DNA of 64,000 nt. It comes from Bacillota bacterium. GTDB taxonomy: Bacteria > Bacillota > Clostridia > Lachnospirales > Lachnospiraceae. The number at the start of each line of letters is the position of its first letter. The first letter of the stretch is position 1. The DNA is taken from the NCBI GenBank assembly GCA_023423045.1, contig JAFAGA010000053.1, forward strand, positions 1 to 64,000, in the 5' to 3' direction. The translations under genes were made by a program, and so were the position numbers. The notes under the pieces were generated by a model. It was not told the origin of the DNA. It did no database searches and saw only the letters and a list, made by a program, of their open reading frames with translations. Below, in pieces: positions 15,674 through 24,502 of this stretch.

Positions 15674-17641
15674 CTAGTGGCAGGAAGAAACCCCTCCACC
15701 ACTGTCATAGGATGGTGACGGCTGATACCCGGCAACTTCCTTCCTGATGGCCTCCATATCAATTTGATTAATATCCTCTACTACCTTTACATATCCATAA
15801 TAAAGGCTATCTTCCGTATAGAAATCAAAATCCTGCTCCGGATAGAAACGGATTTGATTCTCTCCCGGCTGTACCTCCAGCTTGGAATAATAGTAGGGGA
15901 AGATGATATCGAAATCACTATTTTTCTGTTCGCCAATAATATCCCACTGGGTTTCCAGCCCCTGCTGCACAATTAAAACCGCAGGAGAGAAGCCTTCGTC
16001 ATCAATGGAAATCCGAACCGTCTGAACTCCGTTCTTAATTGCGGCAACCGCCAGCTCATCCGCCGGTATCCTGATCTCCTGCAGATTGTTATAATCTGAA
16101 AGCGGATTATTGAAACCATCTCCTTCTCCGGTGTCTGTACCATCCCCCTGTACGCTGTCAATATTGTCCTCTCGTATGCTGTCGATATTGTCCTCCTGGC
16201 CGCTGCCAAGACTGTCCGAACCATCCGTTGCGGCAATATCATCCACTACGGTTATCTTGCTTCGGATCATCCCCATCCAGCAGCTATATGGAATTACTCC
16301 ACTTTCTTCCGGAGTGAATTCAATGACATTATCTCCTTCGGCAAGTTTCTTTCTCAGACCAAGCTTGGGAACAATAATACTGTTATTGCATCCGTTGATA
16401 TCACCGTTTTCTGCCTGTATCACCCATTTCACCGGTATTCCCTTCTGGACTACGATGGGCTCGTACCGGCCGGAGGAGAGGCCTGTGGTTACAATCTGTA
16501 CTCCGTCTTCCACTTTGGCCACACCGGCGGAATCGGCCTGAATCTGATTCGCCATGGGCAGAGAGGGAAGCCCCAGCCCGGAGACACTGACACCGTTGCT
16601 GAACATGAACATTCCCAGAACCACAACCAACACCGCACTTACGGTCATCAACTTACCGGAAAACTTTTTATTCATGAAGGAGCTGAGTGCTCCAAAGGCA
16701 AACATCAAAGGGAAGGTGCCTGCGCTGAACAAAAACATGGCAACTGCCCCTTTCACCGGATTTCCTGTCGATAAGGCATATAGCTGCATCGCCTGCAAAG
16801 GACCGCAGGGCATGAGCCCGTTCAGAATACCGATATACAGCGGATTGTTGCTGCTGCGCTTAGTATAGATCATCCGGGCAAAGCTCTTGGGCATTCTCAG
16901 ATTTAGTCTTTTTAAGCCCGGGAAAATATTCAGCATGTTTAACCCCATGATTACCATGAACACTCCCGCAGCCAGCTGCACTATCCCCTGCATCCTTCCG
17001 GAAAAGCTTACTACGGAACCGATGGCACCGACTATCCCGCCAATCACCGTATAGGAGAGCACTCTCCCCAGATTATATAGAAGGCTGGGCCGCACCGTAT
17101 CCACGAATCCGGCTTTCTCCTTTTCCTGCTGATCTTTCGGCACACATTGGGAAAGGCATATTCCGCCGCACATGGCAACACAGTGCACCGAGGTCAATAA
17201 CCCGATGACAAACAGCATGCCATACCCCATTCCTTCCTTTGCTATAGGAAAGGACTGAAAGAGATACAGTATCCCAAATCGTTCTGCAATCATATAAACC
17301 GCAAGCATAATAATCAGAACCGAGATAAGATCGGTATAATCTGTCTTCTTTGCTCCGGAACCGGCTTTTCCCGGCTTACCCTGCTTCTTCCTCTCTGAAT
17401 CGGATCCGCTATCAGGAACCTCCTTTTTAATATAATAATCCGCCTGCTCCAGTACTTTTTCAATTTCCTCTAAATTAGTTGCATTCTCATCATAGGTCAC
17501 TGTAACCGTACTTTCCGAATAGCTCGCCTTAACCTGAAGTACCGCAGGCAGATTCGATAACGCTTGCTCAACGATATTCTCACAATTGACACAGGTCATA
17601 TTACGGATCAACAGTGTTTTTGTTATAACCTTCGAAGACAT
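15674..17641 (-). CDS. HMA - TauE/SafE-like (DsbD-type) - cupredoxin fusion protein
   Basis: About 655 residues. Domain order: a heavy-metal-associated domain with RNMTCVNCENIVEQAL (about 9-24); a linker; transmembrane helices with GLLTSVHCVAMCGGIC typical of SafE/TauE-type exporters; a cupredoxin-like domain ending in SGVIPYSCWMGMI with Cys and Met in copper-ligand positions; an acidic linker with two 8-residue repeats of the EDNIDS type; a second, Cys-less cupredoxin-like domain; and a C-terminal SSCH. Such fusions are thought to move copper or electrons across the membrane. ATG 17641 is preferred because AGGAGGAG lies about 5 nt upstream. The 16154-16194 DNA holds a 24-bp tandem repeat coding the linker. 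Confidence 0.85.
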   Translation of the reverse strand: MSSKVITKTLLIRNMTCVNCENIVEQALSNLPAVLQVKASYSESTVTVTYDENATNLEEIEKVLEQADYYIKKEVPDSGSDSERKKQGKPGKAGSGAKKTDYTDLISVLIIMLAVYMIAERFGILYLFQSFPIAKEGMGYGMLFVIGLLTSVHCVAMCGGICLSQCVPKDQQEKEKAGFVDTVRPSLLYNLGRVLSYTVIGGIVGAIGSVVSFSGRMQGIVQLAAGVFMVIMGLNMLNIFPGLKRLNLRMPKSFARMIYTKRSSNNPLYIGILNGLMPCGPLQAMQLYALSTGNPVKGAVAMFLFSAGTFPLMFAFGALSSFMNKKFSGKLMTVSAVLVVVLGMFMFSNGVSVSGLGLPSLPMANQIQADSAGVAKVEDGVQIVTTGLSSGRYEPIVVQKGIPVKWVIQAENGDINGCNNSIIVPKLGLRKKLAEGDNVIEFTPEESGVIPYSCWMGMIRSKITVVDDIAATDGSDSLGSGQEDNIDSIREDNIDSVQGDGTDTGEGDGFNNPLSDYNNLQEIRIPADELAVAAIKNGVQTVRISIDDEGFSPAVLIVQQGLETQWDIIGEQKNSDFDIIFPYYYSKLEVQPGENQIRFYPEQDFDFYTEDSLYYGYVKVVEDINQIDMEAIRKEVAGYQPSPSYDSGGGVSSCH

Positions 17642-17731
17642 GGATCTCCTCCTCATCATGATTTTCTTCTTTCAAAATCATCTATTGTAATTAATATATC
17701 AGTTAGTTATGGAGATTTTATGGAGAAATAA

Positions 17732-17788
17732 AAAAAGCTGTCCCGAATATCACGGTGAAGTCCACCGTTCTATCCAAGACAGCTTTTT
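17732..17788 (-). terminator. Intrinsic terminator of gdhA
   Basis: AAAAAGCTGTC (17732-17742) pairs with GACAGCTTTTT (17778-17788), with an inner CACGGTG/CACCGTT-type pairing. The structure lies 46 bp beyond the gdhA stop on the minus strand and ends in a T-run. Confidence 0.85.
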
Positions 17789-17833
17789 ATACTTTCCTAT
17801 TCTTTCATTCAATCACTTCGGCTTACAGTTTTA

Positions 17834-19168
17834 TTACCAGATCCCCTGTGCCATCATTGCTGTTGCAACCTTTTCAAAGCCTGCGATATTGGCACCGATT
17901 ACATAATTGCCGGGGGCATTGTATCTTCTGGCCGCATCATCCATGTTACGGAAGATGTTAACCATGATTTGCTTTAATTTTGCATCCACCTCATCAAAAG
18001 TCCAGCTTAATCTCTCACTGTTTTGTGTCATCTCCAAAGCCGAGGTGGCAACGCCTCCCGCATTGGCTGCCTTGCCGGGAGCGAACATCACCTTGTTCTC
18101 TAAAAGATACTCGGTTGCTTCCAGAGTTGTGGGCATATTGGCACCTTCTGCTACAGCAATGCATCCATTTGCTACCAGCTCCTTCGCATCATCAATCAGA
18201 AGCTCATTCTGGGTTGCGCAGGGAAGAGCGATATCACATTTTACCGTCCAGACACCTCTGCCCTCATGATACTCGGAATTCGGTCTATACTTCTTATACT
18301 CAGTTAATCTGGCCCTCTTTACTTCCTTGATTTCCTGAAGCGCGGCAACATCAATACCCTCGGGATCATATACCCAGCCATTGGAATCACTGCAGGTCAC
18401 ACATTTTGCACCCAGCTGGTGTGCCTTCTCGATCGCATAGATCGCAACATTGCCTGAGCCGGATACCGCACATACCTTGCCCTTGATGTTGCTTTCGTTG
18501 CATTTGAGCATTTCTTCCACCAAATATAACAATCCATAGCCGGTGGCTTCTTTTCTTGCGAGAGAACCGCCGTAGGTTAATCCCTTACCGGTTAACACGC
18601 CTTCATAGGTGCCTTTAATCTTCTTGAACTGCCCGTACATATAACCAATCTCTCTTGCACCTGTTCCGATATCACCTGCAGGTACGTCCACATCCGCACC
18701 AATATATCTATAAAGTTCGGTGATAAAGCTGGTACAGAAGGCTAGAACCTCCCTGTCTGACTTACCCTTGGGATCAAAGTCAGAACCACCCTTACCGCCG
18801 CCAATGGGAAGACCCGTTAATGAGTTCTTGAACGTCTGCTCAAAGCCCAGGAATTTAATGATGCCAAGATTTACAGACGGATGCAGACGCAATCCTCCCT
18901 TATAAGGCCCGATTGCATTATTGAACTGTACGCGGTATCCGGTGTTTACCTGAACCTTGCCGCTGTCATCCACCCACGGTACTCTGAATTTAATCTGTCT
19001 GTCCGGCTCAACCAGTCTTTCCAGGAGAGCTTCTCTTCTGAATTGTTCCTCATTTGCATCCACTACTGCACGTAAGGATTCCAGCACTTCTTTCACCGCC
19101 TGATGGAACTCAGGTTCTGCCGGGTTCTTCTTAACCACCAGGTCAATTACTTCATCAACGTATCCCAT
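17834..19168 (-). CDS. gdhA: NADP-type glutamate dehydrogenase
   Basis: 444 residues, the length of the hexameric bacterial enzyme that interconverts 2-oxoglutarate plus ammonia and glutamate. Seen: KGGLRLHPSVNLGIIKFLGFEQ, LPIGGGKGGSDFDPKGKSD with the catalytic Lys, DVDVPAGDIGTGAREIGYMYGQ, and the nucleotide-binding AVSGSGNVAIYAIEKA. The cofactor is inferred from family resemblance only. It is monocistronic, between its own terminator and a leader that has a sigma-A promoter immediately followed by a terminator-like hairpin. Confidence 0.96.
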   Translation of the reverse strand: MGYVDEVIDLVVKKNPAEPEFHQAVKEVLESLRAVVDANEEQFRREALLERLVEPDRQIKFRVPWVDDSGKVQVNTGYRVQFNNAIGPYKGGLRLHPSVNLGIIKFLGFEQTFKNSLTGLPIGGGKGGSDFDPKGKSDREVLAFCTSFITELYRYIGADVDVPAGDIGTGAREIGYMYGQFKKIKGTYEGVLTGKGLTYGGSLARKEATGYGLLYLVEEMLKCNESNIKGKVCAVSGSGNVAIYAIEKAHQLGAKCVTCSDSNGWVYDPEGIDVAALQEIKEVKRARLTEYKKYRPNSEYHEGRGVWTVKCDIALPCATQNELLIDDAKELVANGCIAVAEGANMPTTLEATEYLLENKVMFAPGKAANAGGVATSALEMTQNSERLSWTFDEVDAKLKQIMVNIFRNMDDAARRYNAPGNYVIGANIAGFEKVATAMMAQGIW

Positions 19169-19218
19169 AGTTTAATCTCCTTTGATTAAAATAATATTTA
19201 GTTTATCCCAAAACACAC

Positions 19219-19248
19219 AAAAAAGCGCATTAAAACAAACAAATGCGC
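19219..19248 (-). terminator. Terminator-like hairpin in the gdhA leader (possible attenuator)
   Basis: GCGCATT (19225-19231) pairs with AATGCGC (19242-19248). On the gdhA strand a run of six T follows (19219-19224), a classic intrinsic terminator layout. It lies between the predicted promoter (-10 at 19268-19273) and the gdhA start at 19168, so full-length transcripts would have to read through it. Confidence 0.65.
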
Positions 19249-19267
19249 CTTTGTATTTGACTTTTTT

Positions 19268-19296
19268 ATTATAAATACTTTTTTGCTTTAATGCAA
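19268..19296 (-). promoter_or_regulatory. Predicted gdhA promoter
   Basis: On the minus strand TTGCAT (19291-19296) and a perfect TATAAT (19268-19273) are exactly 17 bp apart. The expected transcription start is near 19261, giving a leader of about 93 nt. The rest of the 19169-19462 gap is AT-rich. Confidence 0.75.
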
Positions 19297-19462
19297 TAGA
19301 ACTTTAACATAATAATTACTTCATAACTATAACAAATTTGTATGGTATCTATATCTTGAGGTTATATTATGCTTTTTAAGAAATATATGACAGCCCAGAA
19401 TCTTCATTTCATATTTCATTGAATATAAGCAAACAATACTATGGAAAAGGAGGCGATAAGAT

Positions 19463-19885
19463 ATGAAAAAAATAGTGGCAACTATGCTTTTGGCTTTTCT
19501 ATGTTTTAATGGTTCCACCGGAAAAGCGGCCGCATATGAAATCCCGGGAACTCTTGAAGCCGGCGTACCTTCAACAATTGCATCCGTACAAAATGAACTG
19601 GATGCACTGGGCTTGGAGATTAACGAGCTGGCAGGCCGTGTTGAAGCGGCAAAACCCACGGGAACAAGGGAGGAGCAGCAAAAACAGTTTTTCTCCCTCA
19701 GTATGGAAATAGAACAAATAGATGATAAAATTGATGCCCTTGAAGATAGGTTGCATGCAGATTATACCTCAGGAACCTTCACATGGGAAGAGTACAGAAC
19801 AATTGAACGCAAGCTGGACGCGCTTGAGGATATTTTAGACCGTGCAGATGATTTGCTGGAGAGAAATTTCGGCATGGATGACTAA
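19463..19885 (+). CDS. Small secreted coiled-coil protein, unknown function
   Basis: 140 residues with a signal peptide (MKKIVATMLLAFLCFNG, likely cleavage after GKAAA) and a mature part rich in Glu, Asp, Leu and Ala in heptad-like spacing (SVQNELDALGLEINELAGRV; ERKLDALEDILDRADDLLER). No enzymatic motif or anchor is visible. AAAGGAGG at 19445-19452 supports the start. It stands alone with its own terminator. I do not recognise a family. Confidence 0.75.
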   Translation: MKKIVATMLLAFLCFNGSTGKAAAYEIPGTLEAGVPSTIASVQNELDALGLEINELAGRVEAAKPTGTREEQQKQFFSLSMEIEQIDDKIDALEDRLHADYTSGTFTWEEYRTIERKLDALEDILDRADDLLERNFGMDD

Positions 19886-19943
19886 TTCCGGTAAAGCAAG
19901 AAATAAAATACCAGAAAGACAGATATAAATACTGATGTATGGG

Positions 19944-19985
19944 CCGTTTCAGCAGGAGTTCTCTTCGCTGAAACGGTTCTTTTCT
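19944..19985 (+). terminator. Intrinsic terminator after the small secreted protein gene
   Basis: CCGTTTCAGC (19944-19953) pairs perfectly with GCTGAAACGG (19967-19976), followed by TTCTTTTCTT. It lies about 60 bp after the stop codon. Confidence 0.88.
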
Positions 19986-20161
19986 TGCTGCAGTTCGTTT
20001 TTTTGTTAATTCATTTTCCGATATAGATGTATTCATTCCAGAATAAATGTGTTATAATTTTTGATTATGAATATTAGGATATAAAGCGTCCTTATGCATT
20101 TGACTTTTCGTAAAGGATAATACACAAGGAATGGCATCTGAATAAAAGGAGATTTGCAGCT

Positions 20162-21934
20162 ATGGCTTTTGATGGCGTTGTTATTGCTAATGTAATAGAG
20201 GAACTGAGAAAAACCCTGCTTGGCGGGAGAATCAATAAAATTGCACAGCCGGAGAAGGATGAATTAATCCTGACAATTAAGGGCCCCGAGCGGGGACAGT
20301 ATCGGCTGCTGCTTTCTGCCGGGGCCGGTCTTCCGCTGATTTATCTGACAGATACCAATAAGCCCAGCCCTATGACCGCGCCGAATTTTTGCATGCTGCT
20401 TCGCAAGCATCTGAACGGCGCCAGAATCCTTGATATCTCTCAGCCGGGTCTGGAACGTATCGTTAATTTTAAGCTGGAGCATCTCAATGAAATGGGTGAT
20501 TTGTGTACCAAGCATCTGATCATTGAACTAATGGGCAAACACAGTAATATCATTTTCTGCGACGAAAATATGGTAATTCTCGACAGCATCAAGAGAATCA
20601 ATCAGTTTGTAAGCTCAGTAAGAGAGGTTTTACCCGGCAGGGATTACTTTATCCCTGCTACCACTGAGAAGCAGGACCCCTTAACCATCGATTTTGAAAC
20701 GTTCTATAAAACCATAACAGACAAACCCATGCCCATTGCCAAGGCTATCTATGGTAATTTGACCGGCATCAGCCCCCTGCTGGCAAATGAAATCTGCTGC
20801 CGTGCTTCCATTGATCCCGGAGATCACACCGAGATTCTCAGCGAGGATGCCGGATTGCATCTGTACAATAATTTTTCACGTATGATGGATGATGTAAAAA
20901 AAGGAGAATTCACCCCGAATATCGTATCGCAGGACGGTGCTCCTGTGGAGTTCTCCAGTGTCTCTCTAACCTGCTATGCCAACCACGAGGTACAGCATTA
21001 TGAAAGCATCTCCGCTCTGCTGGAGACCTTCTATGCTTCAAAGAATTCCGTTGCCCGCATCCGCCAGAAATCTGCCGACCTTCGCAAGATTGTCGGGAAT
21101 GCCCTGGATCGTACCAGCAAAAAGTATGATTTGCAGCGGAGACAGCTGCAGGATACGGAAAAGCGGGAGAAATTCAAAATCTACGGAGAACTGATTACCA
21201 CGTATGGTTATGGGCTGGAGCCGGGTGCAAAGGCACTTAATACCGTGAATTACTATACCAACGAAGATATCAGCATCCCCCTGGACCCCACCCTTACTCC
21301 CATGGATAATGCCAAGCAGTACTTCGAGAAATATAATAAGCTGAAGCGCACCTATGATGCTTTGACGACACAACTAACAGAGACCCAGGATGAATTATCC
21401 CATCTGGAGTCCATCCAGACCGCTCTCGATATTGCTATGGAGGAGGCGGATCTGACGGCTTTAAAGCAGGAGCTGACGGAGTACGGATATATCCGGCGCC
21501 GTTTCACCAGCGGCACAAAGAAACTGGAGAAAAAGGCCTCTCTAAAGAAATCCGGCAGCAAAAGCAAGCCTCTCCACTACCTCTCCTCCGACGGCTATCA
21601 TATTTATGTCGGTAAAAATAATTACCAGAACGACGAACTGACCTTCCAATTCGCAGACGGCGGCGACTGGTGGTTCCATGCAAAGAAGCAGGCCGGTTCC
21701 CATGTCATTGTTAAAGCTTCCGGAAGCGAGCTGCCCGACCGTACCTATGAAGAAGCTGCAAGGCTTGCCGCATATTATTCCGGTTCCAGATCGGCGGAAA
21801 AGGTAGAGATCGATTATACCCTGAAGAAAAACGTCAAAAAGCCCAGCGGCGGAAAGCCCGGCTTCGTTGTATACTATACCAATTATTCCATGGTATCCTC
21901 CACGGATATCTCAGGAATTAAACAAATAGATTAA
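20162..21934 (+). CDS. rqcH: NFACT-family ribosome quality-control protein RqcH
   Basis: 590 residues, matching bacterial RqcH/Rqc2 (often annotated as fibronectin-binding protein). NFACT-N opens with MAFDGVVIANVIEELRKTLL, a long coiled coil lies around 285-470, and NFACT-R includes YHIYVGKNNYQNDEL and DWWFHAKKQAGSHVIVK. In B. subtilis the protein recruits tRNA-Ala to obstructed 50S subunits and adds C-terminal alanine tails. The hisJ-like gene begins only 11 bp after the stop, so the two are probably co-transcribed. Confidence 0.93.
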   Translation: MAFDGVVIANVIEELRKTLLGGRINKIAQPEKDELILTIKGPERGQYRLLLSAGAGLPLIYLTDTNKPSPMTAPNFCMLLRKHLNGARILDISQPGLERIVNFKLEHLNEMGDLCTKHLIIELMGKHSNIIFCDENMVILDSIKRINQFVSSVREVLPGRDYFIPATTEKQDPLTIDFETFYKTITDKPMPIAKAIYGNLTGISPLLANEICCRASIDPGDHTEILSEDAGLHLYNNFSRMMDDVKKGEFTPNIVSQDGAPVEFSSVSLTCYANHEVQHYESISALLETFYASKNSVARIRQKSADLRKIVGNALDRTSKKYDLQRRQLQDTEKREKFKIYGELITTYGYGLEPGAKALNTVNYYTNEDISIPLDPTLTPMDNAKQYFEKYNKLKRTYDALTTQLTETQDELSHLESIQTALDIAMEEADLTALKQELTEYGYIRRRFTSGTKKLEKKASLKKSGSKSKPLHYLSSDGYHIYVGKNNYQNDELTFQFADGGDWWFHAKKQAGSHVIVKASGSELPDRTYEEAARLAAYYSGSRSAEKVEIDYTLKKNVKKPSGGKPGFVVYYTNYSMVSSTDISGIKQID

Positions 21935-21945
21935 GGAGCTTACTT

Positions 21946-22767
21946 ATGAGTATAATTGCGGATTACCACGTTCATTCCAACTTTTCCGGTGATTCCCAGG
22001 CCCCGATGGAACAAGTGATTGAACGCGCCATTCAACTGGGACTGAAAAAGCTTTGCTTTACGGATCATATGGACTATGACTATCCCCTTTATGGGGATAC
22101 CCGTTTCGTCTTCGATCCGGAGGAATACATCTTCAAATTAGACCAAATGAGAGAGCAGTACGGCAAACAGCTTCAGATACTGACCGGTATCGAGCTTGGT
22201 CTCCAACCCCAGGTGACAGAGTATTATGATGATTTGATGAAACGGTATGATTTTGATTTTGCCATTGGTTCCACCCATGTGCTCGACTATATGGACCCCT
22301 ATTTCCCCGAATTCTGGGAGCATCGGACAAAGGAGGAGGGCCTCCTGGCTTATTTCAAGTCCATTACAAATAATTGCAGGCTGTTCCGTAACAACTTCCA
22401 TGTCTATGGGCATCTGGATTATATTATTCGGTACGCCCCTTCTGTTGACGGAAAAAAAGCCGATTACTCCTATGCGGATTATGCCGATATCCTGGAAGAA
22501 GCGCTGAAGACAATCATTGACTGCGGTAAAGGTATCGAGGTGAATACCGCAGGCTTAAAATACGGCCTTGGATATGCCCACCCCAAGGTTGAGATTCTGA
22601 AGAGATATCGGGAATTAGGCGGCGAACTGATTACCATTGGCTCCGATGCCCATAAACCGGAGCATTTGTGCTATGATTTTCATGTGGTGCCTGATTTGCT
22701 GAAAGGGCTTGGTTATAAATATTATGCCACCTTCATCCAGGGTGAGCCTATCTATGAGAAGCTCTGA
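21946..22767 (+). CDS. hisJ: Histidinol-phosphatase of the PHP family
   Basis: 273 residues with the PHP metal-binding signature ADYHVHSNFSGDS (about 6-18), then CFTDHMDYDYP, a further metal-ligand region IGSTHVLDYM, HGHLDYIIRYAP-type sequence near residue 158, and GSDAHKPEHLCYDF near the C-terminus. The family removes phosphate from histidinol phosphate; related PHP phosphatases with other substrates cannot be excluded because no his genes are nearby. Start ATG 21946 follows AAGGAG. It is encoded directly after rqcH. Confidence 0.85.
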   Translation: MSIIADYHVHSNFSGDSQAPMEQVIERAIQLGLKKLCFTDHMDYDYPLYGDTRFVFDPEEYIFKLDQMREQYGKQLQILTGIELGLQPQVTEYYDDLMKRYDFDFAIGSTHVLDYMDPYFPEFWEHRTKEEGLLAYFKSITNNCRLFRNNFHVYGHLDYIIRYAPSVDGKKADYSYADYADILEEALKTIIDCGKGIEVNTAGLKYGLGYAHPKVEILKRYRELGGELITIGSDAHKPEHLCYDFHVVPDLLKGLGYKYYATFIQGEPIYEKL

Positions 22768-22920
22768 TCCGCCTTCTTCGTTACACTTTACCTGAGCAGC
22801 CGTCGATCGGCATACATATCATTGCTTTATCAAGAGTTAACATTGATAAGAGATACGTTTCATGCATCCTCCTTAAATGAGGCAGGTTACGGGCACAGCA
22901 AATAATTAAATATTAGTACA

Positions 22921-22970
22921 AACAAGGTTAGTACTCGCTATCAGATCCGGCAGCGAGCACTAACCTTGTT
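22921..22970 (-). terminator. Long stem-loop downstream of the GntR remnant
   Basis: Two 19-nt arms (22921-22939 and 22952-22970; outer sequence AACAAGGTTAGT) pair except for one position, which is a G-U wobble on minus-strand RNA but an A-C mismatch on plus-strand RNA. This favours function on the minus strand, just beyond the remnant stop. The T-tract is weak. Confidence 0.5.
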
Positions 22971-22976
22971 ATTGTA

Positions 22977-23138
22977 TCAGACCACTTTTATATTCAGCAC
23001 TGATATGGTAACCAACCGCTCAATAGCCTGGCGTACTGCGACCTTACTCACCTCAATCATATCAACCAACTGAAATTCGGTAGCTATTTTATCTTCTGGC
23101 TTCCACACTCCGGAGCGAATCCGTTCTACAATATACTT
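22977..23138 (-). pseudogene. Remnant of a GntR-family regulator (winged-helix part only)
   Basis: A 53-codon open stretch that translates to a recognisable GntR DNA-binding domain: KYIVERIRSGVWKPEDKI, ATEFQLVDMIEVSKVAVRQ and AIERLVTISVL. It has no start codon or ribosome site, begins just after an in-frame stop, and lacks any effector domain. I read it as a decayed regulator gene. The surrounding 22768-23317 gap has no other gene: it holds this remnant, the stem-loop at 22921-22970, an 8-codon open frame at 22837-22863 with a good AAGGAGG but no homology, and the mnmA terminator. Confidence 0.7.
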
Positions 23139-23181
23139 TCAAGGTGTTATATCCAAATGGCTTTGTCACAATTTACTACGC

Positions 23182-23219
23182 AAAAAAAGGACAGGATATA
23201 ATTTCTTATACTCTGTCCT
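23182..23219 (-). terminator. Intrinsic terminator of the isc-mnmA operon
   Basis: AGGACAG (23188-23194) pairs with CTGTCCT (23213-23219), extended by a TATA-type inner pairing. On the minus strand a run of seven T (23182-23188) follows. It lies about 100 bp after the mnmA stop. Confidence 0.85.
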
Positions 23220-23317
23220 GATAGGTTATTCCGGCTTGAAGACTTAATTCAATCACACAGTTGCTGCAAGAGCTCCTTTTCACATCTGCGGATATCCCGT
23301 TTTAACCGGTCAAACTT

Positions 23318-24433
23318 TTATTTTATAATCGTACCGCCGCCCACGACATAATCTCCCTGATAGAAGACAACGGCTTGTCCGGGTGTAATCGCCCTCTGAG
23401 GTTCCTCAAAAACACAGAGCACTTCATCCGTGCCTGTTTTCTTAATAATACAGCGGGCACCCTTATGGCTGTAACGGATTTTAGCTTCTACCTCCAGCTC
23501 CCCCTCCAAATCCTCAATGGACATGAAGTTCAGCCGGTTCGCATATAACCGGTCCGAGAATACCTCGTCGGCATTCCCTAAGACCACCTCATTGGTCTCG
23601 GGACGAAGCTCCACTACAAAGACCGGTTGTCCCATTGCAATACCCAGTCCTTTACGCTGGCCCACCGTATAATGAATCATACCTCTATGCCTTCCGAGGA
23701 TCTCTCCTGCAGTATTCACATAATTGCCCGGAGTCATTCCCAAAAACGCATCGGAAGTTTGCTCTGTCACATTCCCCTTCTTATCCTCCAAATACTTGGC
23801 AATAAAGCCTGCATAATCATTGTCCGGCACAAAACAGATCTCCTGGCTGTCCGGCTTATGTGCCACCGGGAGCTTCTGCTCCACTGCAATCCTGCGTATC
23901 TCATCCTTTGCATAGCTGCCCACCGGCATTAAGGTATGGGATAACTGATGCTGTGTCAGATTATACAGAGCATAGGTCTGATCCTTCGCCTGTGTTACCG
24001 ACTTCTTTATGGTATATCTGCCGTTTGGCAGCCGTTCTATACTTGCATAATGCCCTGTGGCAATATAGGAGGCACCGATATCCAGAGAACGCTTAAGCAG
24101 CGATTCCCACTTTACATAACGGTTGCAGGCAATGCATGGATTCGGGGTCCGGGCTTCCAGATATTCACCCACGAAATAATCGATCACATTATCCTTAAAC
24201 TCCTGTTTAAAATTCATCACATAATAGGGAATGTCCAACACAGAAGCGACCCGCCTTGCATCCTCTACCGCACTCAGCCCGCAGCAGCCGCCATTCTCCT
24301 CCAGGGTGCATATATCCTCATCCTGCCAGATCTGCATTGTAACTCCGATCACGTCATATCCCTGCTTCTGCAGCAGATATGCCGCAACAGAGGAATCCAC
24401 ACCGCCCGACATTCCCACTACTACTTTTTCCAT
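23318..24433 (-). CDS. mnmA: tRNA-specific 2-thiouridylase
   Basis: About 371 residues. The PP-loop VVVGMSGGVDSSVAAYLL opens the protein. Catalytic cysteines are in NPCIACNRYVK (about 100-110) and SQEICFVPDNDY (near 195). It thiolates U34 of tRNA Lys, Glu and Gln, taking sulfur ultimately from IscS. GGAGG sits 5 nt before ATG 24433, so I prefer it over the start 24 bases further upstream. It is the last gene of iscR-iscS-iscU-mnmA, an arrangement that links the thiolase to its sulfur supply. Confidence 0.95.
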   Translation of the reverse strand: MEKVVVGMSGGVDSSVAAYLLQKQGYDVIGVTMQIWQDEDICTLEENGGCCGLSAVEDARRVASVLDIPYYVMNFKQEFKDNVIDYFVGEYLEARTPNPCIACNRYVKWESLLKRSLDIGASYIATGHYASIERLPNGRYTIKKSVTQAKDQTYALYNLTQHQLSHTLMPVGSYAKDEIRRIAVEQKLPVAHKPDSQEICFVPDNDYAGFIAKYLEDKKGNVTEQTSDAFLGMTPGNYVNTAGEILGRHRGMIHYTVGQRKGLGIAMGQPVFVVELRPETNEVVLGNADEVFSDRLYANRLNFMSIEDLEGELEVEAKIRYSHKGARCIIKKTGTDEVLCVFEEPQRAITPGQAVVFYQGDYVVGGGTIIK

Positions 24434-24502
24434 CGCTTCCTCCAACCTGGCAGGCACAATACCGACACGGCATATGGCATCCCGGCACAGCTTGCCCGGA
24501 AA

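Noticed and set aside
16154..16194. 24-bp repeats that might be a small CRISPR or satellite
   Set aside because: There are only two copies, in frame, and they encode a repetitive acidic linker in the fusion protein.
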